Shown here: piece by piece, positions 15,873 to 23,790 of the stretch
Numbering within the stretch: the first letter of the stretch is position 1
How the letters are laid out: each line of letters opens with the position of its first letter
From: CAZXMB01 sp964641715
Lineage (GTDB): Bacteria > Desulfobacterota > BSN033 > UBA1163
Direction of reading: 5' to 3'
Assembly (NCBI GenBank): GCA_964641715.1
Contig: CAZXMB010000006.1
Coordinates: 1-31,389 of the forward strand
Length of the DNA stretch: 31,389 nucleotides
Position numbers and translations under genes: made by a program
The notes under the pieces: generated by a model
Seen by the model: the letters and a program-made list of their open reading frames with translations, nothing else
Databases searched by the model: none
Told to the model about the DNA's origin: nothing

Positions 15873-16883
15873 ATGCTTGTATTAGCGATTGAGACCTCAT
15901 GTGATGATACCGGGGCGGCCGTCATATCGAATGGTCGGAAGATCCTTTCCAATGTGGTCTCCTCGCAGGATTCTATCCATCAGAAATACGGTGGCGTGGT
16001 CCCGGAATTGGCTTCGAGAAAACATATCGAAATGATCGTTCCCATTGTGACCGAGGCCCTGGAGAGGGCAGGGGTCACTCTGAAAGAGATCGATGGGATT
16101 GCGGTCACACAGGGACCGGGCCTGGTGGGGTCCCTTTTGGTCGGCCTCTCCTTTGCCAAATCCATTGCCTTTGCAACGGGGCTGCCTTTTATCGGCATCA
16201 ATCATGTGGAGGCCCATCTCTCAGCGATTTTTCTCGAGAAAGAGCCTCCGAAGTTTCCTTTCATCGGGCTGGTGGTCTCAGGAGGTCATACCTCTCTTTT
16301 CCAAGTGGATGGTTTCGGTCAATTCAAGAGGCTGGGACAGACCCGGGATGATGCTGCAGGAGAGGCCTTCGATAAGGTCGCAAAACTTTTAGGACTGGGT
16401 TATCCAGGAGGACCGATTATTGATGAGCTTTCAAAAAGGGGGAACCCGAAGGCCATCCGGTTTCCAAGACCCTCCCTCGGAAAAAATTCGTTCGACTTCA
16501 GTTTCAGCGGGCTCAAGACCGCTGTGGTCAATTTCGTAAAGGCCCATCCTGAGCCATTGGGAGGTTATTCAGAAGACCTCCTCTGCGACATCGTATCCGG
16601 TTTTCAAGAAGCGGTCATTGATGTGCTTGTTAAAAAGACATTTGAGGCCGCTCGACACCAGGGCGTGAAGAGGATTGTCATCTCCGGAGGAGTAGCCTCC
16701 AACGGTCTTCTTCGGGAGAGGATGAGAGAAGAGGCATCCGATCGGAAGATCAGGGTCTATATCCCTTCACCCTCTTTCTGCACGGACAATGCGGCCATGG
16801 TGGGTGTGGTGGGGTATGAATATTTGAAACGAGGAGCTCGATCTGACTTTTCACTCAATGCGTTTTCAAATCTGCCACTCTGA
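15873..16883 (+). CDS. tsaD: tRNA N6-adenosine threonylcarbamoyltransferase TsaD
   Basis: TsaD transfers the threonylcarbamoyl group to A37 of tRNAs that read ANN codons. The 336-aa protein has the ASKHA-fold N-terminus LAIETSCDDTGAAV, the metal-binding HVEAH motif (His111, His115), the VSGGHTSL and DDAAGEAFDKVAKLLGLGYPGGP motifs and the C-terminal SGGVASNGLLR. Length is standard. GAGGTAG precedes the ATG, and the gene begins 26 bp after the nlpD-like gene, so they probably share a transcript. Confidence 0.98.
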   Translation: MLVLAIETSCDDTGAAVISNGRKILSNVVSSQDSIHQKYGGVVPELASRKHIEMIVPIVTEALERAGVTLKEIDGIAVTQGPGLVGSLLVGLSFAKSIAFATGLPFIGINHVEAHLSAIFLEKEPPKFPFIGLVVSGGHTSLFQVDGFGQFKRLGQTRDDAAGEAFDKVAKLLGLGYPGGPIIDELSKRGNPKAIRFPRPSLGKNSFDFSFSGLKTAVVNFVKAHPEPLGGYSEDLLCDIVSGFQEAVIDVLVKKTFEAARHQGVKRIVISGGVASNGLLRERMREEASDRKIRVYIPSPSFCTDNAAMVGVVGYEYLKRGARSDFSLNAFSNLPL

Positions 16884-16900
16884 TTTTTCCTTGAGCTTCA

Positions 16901-16951
16901 TGGAGGGCAACCCTTTAGGGTTGCATTGGCAAGGCTAAAGCCTTGCTCTAT
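16901..16951. repeat. Paired-hairpin repeat core, copy 2, abutting rsmA
   Basis: GCAACCCT-TT-AGGGTTGC (16907-16924) and GCAAGGCTAAAGCCTTGC (16929-16946) are 4 bp apart. They match copy 1 at 6619-6659 except for the two loop bases of the first hairpin and the spacer. The outer arms of the 6537-6812 element are absent. The copy ends only a few bases before the rsmA ATG and leaves no room for a normal ribosome site. Confidence 0.88.
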
Positions 16952-16957
16952 AGTGAA

Positions 16958-17788
16958 ATGGTATCCATTAGACAAGAATTAAGAGAATATGGCTTATCCC
17001 CGAGAAAGAGGCTTGGTCAGCATTTTCTGGTTGACCGAAATATTTTAAATAAGGTGGTTCGTGCAGCTCAGGTCGGGAAAGAGGATGTCATACTGGAGAT
17101 CGGTCCGGGCCTTGGAGGGATGACCTCTGTCTTAGCGAAACAGGCGAAGAGGGTGATTGCGATTGAAATTGATTCGAAACTGGTGGAGATATTAAACACG
17201 AAGTTCCGGGATACCCCTAATGTGGAGATCATCGGAGGAGATGTCCTGAAGGCCGATCTTTCAGGAGTCTTCCATCAGGCCGGTCGTCCTTTAAAAGTGG
17301 TCGCCAACCTGCCCTACCAGATCTCGACCCCCCTTCTCTTTCGGTTTATTGAGGAGAGACAATTCTTCTCCGGCCTGAACCTGATGTTGCAAAAGGAAGT
17401 GGTGGAGAGGATGGTCGCGCTCCCGGGAAAAAAAGAGTATGGTCCTTTATCCGTCTTTATCCAGATGGTTTCCATACCCTCCCTTCTCTTTTTTATCAAA
17501 CCTTCTGCTTTCTTTCCTCCTCCCAGGGTACAGTCCGCTCTGGTCCACATCAGCTGGAGAAAAAGGGCGCTCTTCGAACCGCAGAGCGAGGAATGGTTTA
17601 AGAGAGTGGTCAGGGGTTGTCTGGGGTACCGGAGAAAGACACTGCTCAATGCCCTGAAACATTCCGCCTTACCTCTTCCCTCTGGATTGGAAGCGCGGTT
17701 GAAAGAAATAGGAATTGATCCGAAGAGAAGGCCTGAAACCCTCGACCTCCAGGAATTTGTAAACCTCTCTGAATCATTGGGAAATTAG
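16958..17788 (+). CDS. rsmA: 16S rRNA (adenine(1518)-N6/adenine(1519)-N6)-dimethyltransferase
   Basis: RsmA (KsgA) dimethylates two adjacent adenines near the 3' end of 16S rRNA during 30S maturation. The 276-aa protein shows the N-terminal RKRLGQHFLVD motif, the SAM-binding ILEIGPGLGGMT and the catalytic NLPYQISTP motif, with the usual C-terminal helical domain. ATG 16958 is preferred. A TTG at 16943 would place five codons inside a repeat hairpin. No Shine-Dalgarno is visible, because the repeat core occupies the leader; translation may be weak or use another mechanism. Confidence 0.96.
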   Translation: MVSIRQELREYGLSPRKRLGQHFLVDRNILNKVVRAAQVGKEDVILEIGPGLGGMTSVLAKQAKRVIAIEIDSKLVEILNTKFRDTPNVEIIGGDVLKADLSGVFHQAGRPLKVVANLPYQISTPLLFRFIEERQFFSGLNLMLQKEVVERMVALPGKKEYGPLSVFIQMVSIPSLLFFIKPSAFFPPPRVQSALVHISWRKRALFEPQSEEWFKRVVRGCLGYRRKTLLNALKHSALPLPSGLEARLKEIGIDPKRRPETLDLQEFVNLSESLGN

Positions 17789-17821
17789 ACAGAAACCAGA
17801 AGTCCTCCCTTCAAAAAATAT

Positions 17822-17850
17822 TTGCAAAACCCGTCATCAATGATTATTTT
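17822..17850 (+). promoter_or_regulatory. Candidate clpB promoter
   Basis: TTGCAA (17822-17827), a 17-bp spacer and TATTTT (17845-17850) lie in the 154-bp gap before clpB. The match is modest (four of six in each box). Neither a CIRCE element nor a convincing sigma-32 promoter was seen in the gap. Confidence 0.3.
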
Positions 17851-17942
17851 TGATTGGGTCAGGCATTTACCCTTCCCATTCTCTTCGGGTAAGGGAAAAA
17901 AAGGTAACGATATCCAATTCAAAAAATAGGGGGTCGAGATAG

Positions 17943-20540
17943 ATGCAGATAGAGAGATTTACTCTGAAGGGTCAGGAGGTCCTGCAACAAGCAAAAGCCA
18001 TTGCCGAACAGAAGAACCATCAGCAGATTGATGTGGAGCACCTTTTGTTGGCCCTTTTATTACAGAAGGAAGGGATTGTCATCCCCATCCTCCAGAAATT
18101 GGGAGCCAATCCAGAGGTGATTGCCTCCCGGCTGGAAGGGGAGCTCAGCCGCATTCCCAGGGTGACGGGTGGAGGAGCGGGGCAGGTCTACCTTTCAAGC
18201 CGGCTCAATGAAGTGATCAATGCGGCCTGGAAAGAGGCAGAGAGATTGATGGATGAGTACCTCTCCACGGAACATCTTCTCATTGCCATTGCCGATGAGA
18301 AGACAGGGGCCTCTTCTCAGATCCTCGGGAGAAGCGGAGTGACAAAGGATGTGATTTTCAGAGTCCTTCAGGAGATCCGGGGACCTCATCGGGTGACCGA
18401 CCAGAATCCCGAGGAGAAGTACCAGGCTTTAAAACGTTACAGCAGGGACCTTACGGAAGAGGCAAGAAAGGGGAGACTGGACCCCGTGATCGGGAGGGAC
18501 GAGGAGATCAGGAGGGTCGTGCAGGTTCTTTCGAGGAGGACGAAAAATAATCCTGTTTTGATCGGGGAGCCGGGGGTGGGCAAGACAGCCATTGTGGAGG
18601 GATTGGCACAGAGGATTGTGAAAGGCGATGTGCCTGAGACATTGAAGAATAAGAGACTGGTTGCCATTGATCTCGGGGCACTGATCGCCGGAGCAAAATT
18701 CAGAGGAGAGTTCGAAGAAAGATTGAAGGCGGTTTTAAAGGAGATTCAGTCCGCCGCAGGCAATATTATTCTCTTCATCGACGAACTCCATACCCTGGTA
18801 GGGGCCGGGGCAGCCGAGGGGGCGATCGATGCCTCCAATATGCTCAAGCCTGCCCTTGCCAGAGGAGAACTGCGGTGTATCGGTGCCACCACGCTCAATG
18901 AATATCGGAAGTATGTGGAGAAGGATGCGGCACTGGAACGGCGGTTTCAACCGATCTATGTCGCTCAACCCACGGTGGAGGATACCATCGCGATCCTGAG
19001 GGGATTGAAGGAGCGTTACGAAGTGCACCACGGGGTGAAGATCAAGGACTCCGCCCTCCTGGCTGCGTCCATGCTATCCCATCGGTATATCTCGGATCGG
19101 TTTCTTCCGGATAAGGCCGTTGATTTGATCGACGAGGCCGCCTCCAGGCTGAGGATTGAGATTGATAGCGTGCCCATGGAGATTGACGAGATCCAGCGGA
19201 AGGTGATGCAGATGGAGATCGAACGGGAGGCCCTGAAGAAGGAGAAGGATAAGGCCTCTATCGAACGGTTGAAGAAGCTTGAAAAGGAGTTGGCCGACCT
19301 GAAGAATGGGGTTCAGGAAAAGAGACTGAAATGGGAGAATGAGAAGAAGGCCATTTCGCAAATTCAGCAGATCAAGGAGCGAATGGAGAAGACCAAACAG
19401 TTAATGAAGGAAGCAGAACGGAAGGCGGACTATTCGAGGCTGGCTGAGCTTCAATACGGCGAGATGATCCATCTCGAGAAGGAGTTGAAACAGGAAGAGG
19501 AGAGGCTGACCCTTCTTCAGAAGGAAGGAAAGATGCTCAAAGAGGAGGTGGATGAGGAGGATGTGGCTGAGGTCGTTTCCAAGTGGACCGGGATCCCTGT
19601 CTCCAAGATGCTGGAAGGGGAGGTTGAAAAACTCATCCGGATGGAAGAAAGGTTAAGGCAGAGGGTGGTCGGTCAGGAGGATGCGATCCTTGCGGTCTCC
19701 AATGCCGTGAGAAGAGCAAGGGCAGGGCTTCAGGATCCCAATCGTCCTATCGGGTCCTTTATCTTTATGGGACCTACGGGTGTGGGGAAGACAGAACTGG
19801 CCAGGGCCCTGGCCGAGTTTCTCTTCGATGATGAGCAGGCGATGGTCAGAATTGATATGTCAGAATATATGGAGAAACATTCAGTAGCCCGACTCATCGG
19901 AGCTCCGCCCGGATATGTGGGATATGAAGAAGGAGGGTTTCTTACAGAAGCGGTTCGAAGGAGACCCTACTCCATTGTTCTGATGGACGAGATTGAGAAG
20001 GCCCATCCGGAAGTATTCAATATCCTCCTGCAGATTTTGGATGACGGAAGGCTGACCGATGGTCACGGAAGGACCGTCGACTTTAAAAATACGGTTGTGA
20101 TCATGACCTCCAATATCGGAAGCCAGTGGATTACAGATCTGGGAGAGAAGGATTATGAAGAGATGCGGCGAAGGGTGATGGATGCGGTGAGGGCTCAATT
20201 CAAACCGGAATTTCTAAACCGGGTTGATGAGCTGATCATCTTCCATAGCCTTGGACTGGAACAGATTAAAGCCATTGTCCAGATTCAGGTCCGTAAACTT
20301 GAGCAGAGGCTTTCAGAAAAACGGATCCAGTTAAAGATGACCGAGAAGGCAAAGCAGTGGCTTGCCAAAGAAGGGTTTGATCCCGCTTATGGGGCCCGAC
20401 CACTTAAGCGAGTGATTCAAAAAGAGATTCAGGATAAATTGGCTTTAATCATATTGGAAGGGAAGTTTAAGGAAGGGGACACGATCACTGTGGATCGAGA
20501 GGATAAGAAAGGGGAGCTGGTTTTCAGGCTAGGGGATTAA
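17943..20540 (+). CDS. clpB: ATP-dependent disaggregase chaperone ClpB
   Basis: ClpB threads aggregated proteins through a hexameric ring, working with DnaK. The 865-aa protein has the duplicated Clp N domain (about 1-145), a first AAA+ module with Walker A GEPGVGKT (208-215), a long middle coiled coil rich in Glu/Lys (about 410-520), a second AAA+ module with Walker A GPTGVGKT (610-617), and the C-terminal D2-small domain (VDELIIFHSLGLEQ). The M-domain and the absence of a ClpP-binding IGF loop mark it as ClpB rather than ClpA or ClpC. GGGGG at 17930-17934 lies about 8 nt before the ATG. It appears to be transcribed alone. Confidence 0.98.
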   Translation: MQIERFTLKGQEVLQQAKAIAEQKNHQQIDVEHLLLALLLQKEGIVIPILQKLGANPEVIASRLEGELSRIPRVTGGGAGQVYLSSRLNEVINAAWKEAERLMDEYLSTEHLLIAIADEKTGASSQILGRSGVTKDVIFRVLQEIRGPHRVTDQNPEEKYQALKRYSRDLTEEARKGRLDPVIGRDEEIRRVVQVLSRRTKNNPVLIGEPGVGKTAIVEGLAQRIVKGDVPETLKNKRLVAIDLGALIAGAKFRGEFEERLKAVLKEIQSAAGNIILFIDELHTLVGAGAAEGAIDASNMLKPALARGELRCIGATTLNEYRKYVEKDAALERRFQPIYVAQPTVEDTIAILRGLKERYEVHHGVKIKDSALLAASMLSHRYISDRFLPDKAVDLIDEAASRLRIEIDSVPMEIDEIQRKVMQMEIEREALKKEKDKASIERLKKLEKELADLKNGVQEKRLKWENEKKAISQIQQIKERMEKTKQLMKEAERKADYSRLAELQYGEMIHLEKELKQEEERLTLLQKEGKMLKEEVDEEDVAEVVSKWTGIPVSKMLEGEVEKLIRMEERLRQRVVGQEDAILAVSNAVRRARAGLQDPNRPIGSFIFMGPTGVGKTELARALAEFLFDDEQAMVRIDMSEYMEKHSVARLIGAPPGYVGYEEGGFLTEAVRRRPYSIVLMDEIEKAHPEVFNILLQILDDGRLTDGHGRTVDFKNTVVIMTSNIGSQWITDLGEKDYEEMRRRVMDAVRAQFKPEFLNRVDELIIFHSLGLEQIKAIVQIQVRKLEQRLSEKRIQLKMTEKAKQWLAKEGFDPAYGARPLKRVIQKEIQDKLALIILEGKFKEGDTITVDREDKKGELVFRLGD

Positions 20541-20717
20541 GGGGCAGGAGACTTCTCTCAATGTTAAAATTCGTAGGCACAGAATTGTAGAATGATTACA
20601 CCTATTAAAAATCTTTTTAGAATTGAGATAGGCTGTTTGGTCGTTTTATTGAATCTCTATATGCAGAGATCTCTGATAAAGATTTCAATGACTTTTCAGA
20701 GAGTCATGAGAATTTTC

Positions 20718-20746
20718 TTGACAATATTTTAAAAACCTGTTATGGA
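20718..20746 (+). promoter_or_regulatory. Candidate promoter of tRNA-Val and the thrS operon
   Basis: A perfect TTGACA (20718-20723), a 17-bp spacer and a weak -10 (TATGGA, 20741-20746) lie 45 bp upstream of tRNA-Val in an AT-rich region. A transcript from here would enter the tRNA and may continue into thrS. Confidence 0.4.
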
Positions 20747-20791
20747 TACAACAACTTTTATGCCTTACGATTCTGAAGATAAGGAGGAAAC

Positions 20792-20866
20792 AGGCACGTA
20801 GCTCAGGGGGAGAGCGCTACCTTGACGCGGTAGAAGCCTGGGGTTCAAATCCCCACGTGCCTACCA
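20792..20866 (+). tRNA. tRNA-Val (anticodon GAC)
   Basis: A full cloverleaf can be drawn: acceptor AGGCACG/CGTGCCT, D stem GCTC/GAGC, anticodon stem CTACC/GGTAG with loop TTGACGC (GAC at 20824-20826), T stem TGGGG/CCCCA with loop TTCAAAT, discriminator A and an encoded CCA. Position 37 is G, where tRNAs with anticodons ending in C usually have A. It lies 129 bp before the chosen thrS start. Confidence 0.97.
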
Positions 20867-20936
20867 TCTTAAACTAATTTATTAAGAAGTGGACTATAAG
20901 TTACTGAAAAAACATATATTTTAATTAATAAAATGG

Positions 20937-20973
20937 AGAGGCATCATTCAATCTTTCTATGGATGATGCCTCT
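20937..20973 (+). promoter_or_regulatory. thrS leader hairpin
   Basis: A perfect 11-bp stem, AGAGGCATCAT (20937-20947) with ATGATGCCTCT (20963-20973), encloses a 15-nt loop 22 bp upstream of the preferred thrS ATG. No T-run follows, so it is not an intrinsic terminator. A role in translational control of threonyl-tRNA synthetase, as the leader operator does in E. coli, is possible but unproven. Confidence 0.45.
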
Positions 20974-20995
20974 TCCGTTTCGATCGGGTTTAAAA

Positions 20996-22882
20996 ATGGA
21001 AGAGAATGTGACAGTCACATTTCCTAATGGTGAGAAGAAGTCAATACCCAGGGGGATGAAGATTCAGAAGCTTGCCAGTAGGGAGGCTGTAGCTGCCCAG
21101 GTCAATGGCACACTGGTTGATCTATCCCATTCGATGGAGGAAGATGCTTCGATCTCCTATGTTTCGATCGAATCTAAAAAAGGCCTTGAAATACTGCGTC
21201 ACTCGACAGCTCATGTCATGGCTCAGGCGGTTAAGGAACTCTACCCTTCAGTGAAACTCACTTTTGGTCCACCCACAGATACCGGATTCTATTATGACTT
21301 CGATTATGAAAAGACCTTCACCCCTCAGGATCTCGAAGCCATTGAAAAGAAGATGGAGGAGATCGTCCGAAAGGATGAACCTTTTATTCGAAAAGAGGTC
21401 TTAAAGGATGAAGCGATCCTTATTTTTAAAAAGATGGGAGAGAGCTATAAGGTTGAACATCTGGAAGATCTTCCCAACCGCGTTTCCCTCTATCAGCAGG
21501 GTTCCTTTATAGACCTATGCGAAGGTCCGCATATCCCCTCGACCGGGAGGATCAAGGCATTCAAACTCCTCAGCGTTTCCGGAACTTACTGGAGAGGGGA
21601 TGTGAGAAATCAGGTCCTCCAGAGAATTTATGGAACCGTTTTCCCGGATCCGGAGGGCCTGAAGAATTATCTCCGCATGCTTGAGGAGGCCCGGAAAAGG
21701 GACCACCGGAAATTGGGAAGGGAACTCGACCTCTTCAGCCTCAGCGAGGAAGCCGGGCCAGGCCTGGTCATCTACCATCCCAAAGGGGCTGTTCTTCGGA
21801 CCGTGCTGGAGGATTTTGAGAAGAAGGAACATCTGAAAAGAGGATATCAGATCGTCATCGGACCTCAACTCCTGAAGCTGGATCTCTGGAAACGGTCCGG
21901 GCATTTTGAAAACTACCGGGATAAGATGTATTTCACAAAAGTGGAGGATGCGGAGTATGGCATCAAGCCGATGAACTGCCTGGCCCACATGCTGATCTAT
22001 AAGTCCCAGATCAGGAGTTACCGGGATCTCCCCCTGCGGTACTTCGAGCTGGGGACCGTGCACCGCCATGAAAAATCTGGAGAACTTCATGGGCTTCTTC
22101 GCGTGCGGGGTTTTACCCAGGATGATGCTCATATCCTCTGCCAGCCGGATCAGCTGAATGAGGAGATCGGGGCCATCATCGATTTCGTCGATGATGTGAT
22201 GAAGGTCTTCGGCTTCGAATTCGAGATGGAAATCAGTACCAGACCCCAGAAGTCCATCGGAACAGATGAAGACTGGGAAAAGGCCACCCAGGCCCTTCTT
22301 CAAGCACTCAGGGGGAAGAGTCTCCCGTTTGAGATCAATGAAGGGGAGGGGGCATTCTATGGTCCGAAGATCGATGTGAAGCTTAAGGATGCACTGAACC
22401 GGAGATGGCAATGTGCCACCATTCAGGTTGACTTCGCCATGCCGGAAAGATTTGATCTCACCTATGTGGGCAGGGATGGGGAGCGACACAGGCCCGTGAT
22501 GCTCCACCGGGTGATCCTGGGAGCGATGGAGAGATTTATCGGAGTCCTGATCGAGCATTACGCAGGGGCGTTCCCGGTTTGGCTTGCCCCTGTCCAGGCG
22601 ATCCTCCTCACCGTAACAGAACGACATATCCCTTATGCGGAAAAAGTCTTTCTGGAGTTGATCCGCAGGGGAATCCGGGTGGAGAAGGATTTCAGAAATG
22701 AAAAGTTAGGGTTCAAGATCCGAGAGGGACAGATTCAAAAGATCCCTTATATGCTGGTCATCGGGGACAGGGAGGAGAAAGAAGAGACCCTCTCCCCGCG
22801 TTTGAGAAGCGGAGAAACGATCAAGGCGATGAACGTAGAGGAGTTCATTGCTCTGGTCGAATCGGATTACCCGAAATTGTAA
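20996..22882 (+). CDS. thrS: Threonyl-tRNA synthetase
   Basis: ThrRS charges tRNA-Thr and edits mischarged serine. Domains in 628 aa: an N-terminal TGS domain (VTVTFPNGEKKSIPRG), the editing domain with RHSTAHVMAQAV, the class II catalytic core with the zinc-site region MNCLAHM and HRHEKSGELHGLLRVRGFTQDDAH, and the C-terminal anticodon-binding domain ending in EEFIALVE. ATG 20996 gives the family-typical MEENVTVTFPNG. An in-frame ATG at 20933 would add 21 residues coded by the leader hairpin, and it has no ribosome site. infC follows. Confidence 0.97.
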   Translation: MEENVTVTFPNGEKKSIPRGMKIQKLASREAVAAQVNGTLVDLSHSMEEDASISYVSIESKKGLEILRHSTAHVMAQAVKELYPSVKLTFGPPTDTGFYYDFDYEKTFTPQDLEAIEKKMEEIVRKDEPFIRKEVLKDEAILIFKKMGESYKVEHLEDLPNRVSLYQQGSFIDLCEGPHIPSTGRIKAFKLLSVSGTYWRGDVRNQVLQRIYGTVFPDPEGLKNYLRMLEEARKRDHRKLGRELDLFSLSEEAGPGLVIYHPKGAVLRTVLEDFEKKEHLKRGYQIVIGPQLLKLDLWKRSGHFENYRDKMYFTKVEDAEYGIKPMNCLAHMLIYKSQIRSYRDLPLRYFELGTVHRHEKSGELHGLLRVRGFTQDDAHILCQPDQLNEEIGAIIDFVDDVMKVFGFEFEMEISTRPQKSIGTDEDWEKATQALLQALRGKSLPFEINEGEGAFYGPKIDVKLKDALNRRWQCATIQVDFAMPERFDLTYVGRDGERHRPVMLHRVILGAMERFIGVLIEHYAGAFPVWLAPVQAILLTVTERHIPYAEKVFLELIRRGIRVEKDFRNEKLGFKIREGQIQKIPYMLVIGDREEKEETLSPRLRSGETIKAMNVEEFIALVESDYPKL

Positions 22883-22897
22883 CCCCCCGTTTCTTTT

Positions 22898-22914
22898 CCC
22901 CTTTATAAAAGGGG
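22898..22914 (+). promoter_or_regulatory. Hairpin between thrS and infC
   Basis: CCCCTTT (22898-22904) pairs with AAAGGGG (22908-22914) around a 3-nt loop, just before the infC reading frame opens. It would hide the G-rich sequence upstream of the ATG at 22921, leaving the strong ribosome site at 22930-22940 exposed. There is no T-run, so it is not a terminator. Confidence 0.4.
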
Positions 22915-22929
22915 GATTAGATGAAAAAA

Positions 22930-22940
22930 AAGGAGGTGAT
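22930..22940 (+). promoter_or_regulatory. Near-perfect Shine-Dalgarno of infC
   Basis: AAGGAGGTGAT matches 11 consecutive bases of the complement of the 16S rRNA 3' end. The GGAGG core ends 8 nt before an in-frame ATC codon (22945). The nearest ATG (22939) overlaps the site. This decides the infC start in favour of a non-AUG codon. Confidence 0.75.
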
Positions 22941-22944
22941 GTTT

Positions 22945-23469
22945 ATCGTCAAGGGCGTGCGGATTAACCGCGAGATTCGGGCAAGGGAGGTGAGGGTCAT
23001 TGACCCTGCAGGGGAGCAGTTGGGAATTTTACCGTTAGTCGAGGCACTCCGAGCGGCTTCCAATTTTGATCTGGATTTAGTGGAAGTTTCTCCAAAATCA
23101 GAGCCGCCTGTTTGCCGCATCATGGATTATGGGAAGTTCAAATACCAGCAGAGCAAGAAGGCCCAGGAGGCGAAGAAAAAACAGGCCGTGGTCCATATCA
23201 AAGAAGTTAAACTGAGGCCGAAGACAGAGGAGCATGACTTCCAGTTTAAGCTTCGACATATTGAGCGGTTCTTAAAAGAGGGGAATAAGACCAAGGTGAC
23301 GATCATTTTCAGGGGAAGGGAGCTTGCTCACCCTGAGATCGGAAGGAATATGATGGAGCGGGTCATTGAGGAGATGAAACAGTGTGGCAAGATAGAACAG
23401 CTCCCTAAATTTGAGAGGAGAAATTTTATGATCGTCTTAGCCCCTCTTCAGAGCCAGAAGCCATCATAA
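22945..23469 (+). CDS. infC: Translation initiation factor IF-3, probable ATC start
   Basis: IF-3 binds the 30S subunit and discriminates against wrong start codons. The protein shows VRINREIRAREVRVID, then PPVCRIMDYGKFKYQQSKK and the C-terminal EVKLRPKTEEHDFQFKLRHIERFL motif. With the ATC start at 22945 it has 174 aa and begins five residues before the conserved RIN. The near-perfect Shine-Dalgarno at 22930-22940 lies eight bases upstream of ATC. An ATG at 22921 (182 aa) and one at 22939 are in frame; the first would translate the Shine-Dalgarno itself and the second overlaps it. Non-AUG infC starts (AUU, AUC) are known and give autoregulation by IF-3. thrS lies upstream, and rpmI-rplT follow. 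Confidence 0.93.
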   Translation: MVKGVRINREIRAREVRVIDPAGEQLGILPLVEALRAASNFDLDLVEVSPKSEPPVCRIMDYGKFKYQQSKKAQEAKKKQAVVHIKEVKLRPKTEEHDFQFKLRHIERFLKEGNKTKVTIIFRGRELAHPEIGRNMMERVIEEMKQCGKIEQLPKFERRNFMIVLAPLQSQKPS

Positions 23470-23542
23470 AGAAGGAAGGGATCGTGATCGGGGGAGGCAG
23501 GAGGATAAACATTACGACCGCGGGTCATAGAAGGAGGATCGT

Positions 23543-23740
23543 GTGCCAAAATTAAAGACGAATCGAGGAGCAGCAAAACGTTTCAGGAAGACTGGAACCG
23601 GGAGGATTAAGGCGAAGAGGGCTTTTTCCAGGCATATCCTGACAAAGAAATCGGCCAATCGGAAAAGAAATCTCAGAACTCCCAAACTGGTTGAAGAAAC
23701 TGATAAGAAAGGGATGAAGAGATTACTTCCCTACATTTGA
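23543..23740 (+). CDS. rpmI: 50S ribosomal protein L35
   Basis: L35 is a small basic large-subunit protein. The 65-aa sequence MPKLKTNRGAAKRFRKTGTG with later HILTKKSANRKRNLR is diagnostic. The start is GTG, 5 nt after a strong AAGGAGG (23531-23537). The infC-rpmI-rplT order is conserved in most bacteria and is usually controlled by L20 binding to the mRNA. Confidence 0.98.
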   Translation: MPKLKTNRGAAKRFRKTGTGRIKAKRAFSRHILTKKSANRKRNLRTPKLVEETDKKGMKRLLPYI

Positions 23741-23790
23741 GAGCTCAATGAGAAATAGGGAATGATTCATTTGAGAGAGGAGCATTGGAT

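Noticed and set aside
17789..17942. Heat-shock control of clpB by CIRCE or sigma-32
   Set aside because: No TTAGCACTC/GAGTGCTAA pair is present. A CCCATT sequence exists but has no properly spaced CTTGAA box.
20592..20732. 46-codon hydrophobic ORF between clpB and tRNA-Val
   Set aside because: No ribosome site and no known motif; it overlaps another frame that looks more protein-like. Not enough to call a gene.
20933..20995. Longer N-terminus for thrS from ATG 20933
   Set aside because: No ribosome site upstream, the sequence forms a perfect hairpin, and the TGS domain begins at 20996.
21515..22627. A 370-codon open frame on the minus strand inside thrS
   Set aside because: It is a shadow of thrS, which has all family motifs in the plus strand; the minus frame has no recognisable domain and no ribosome site.
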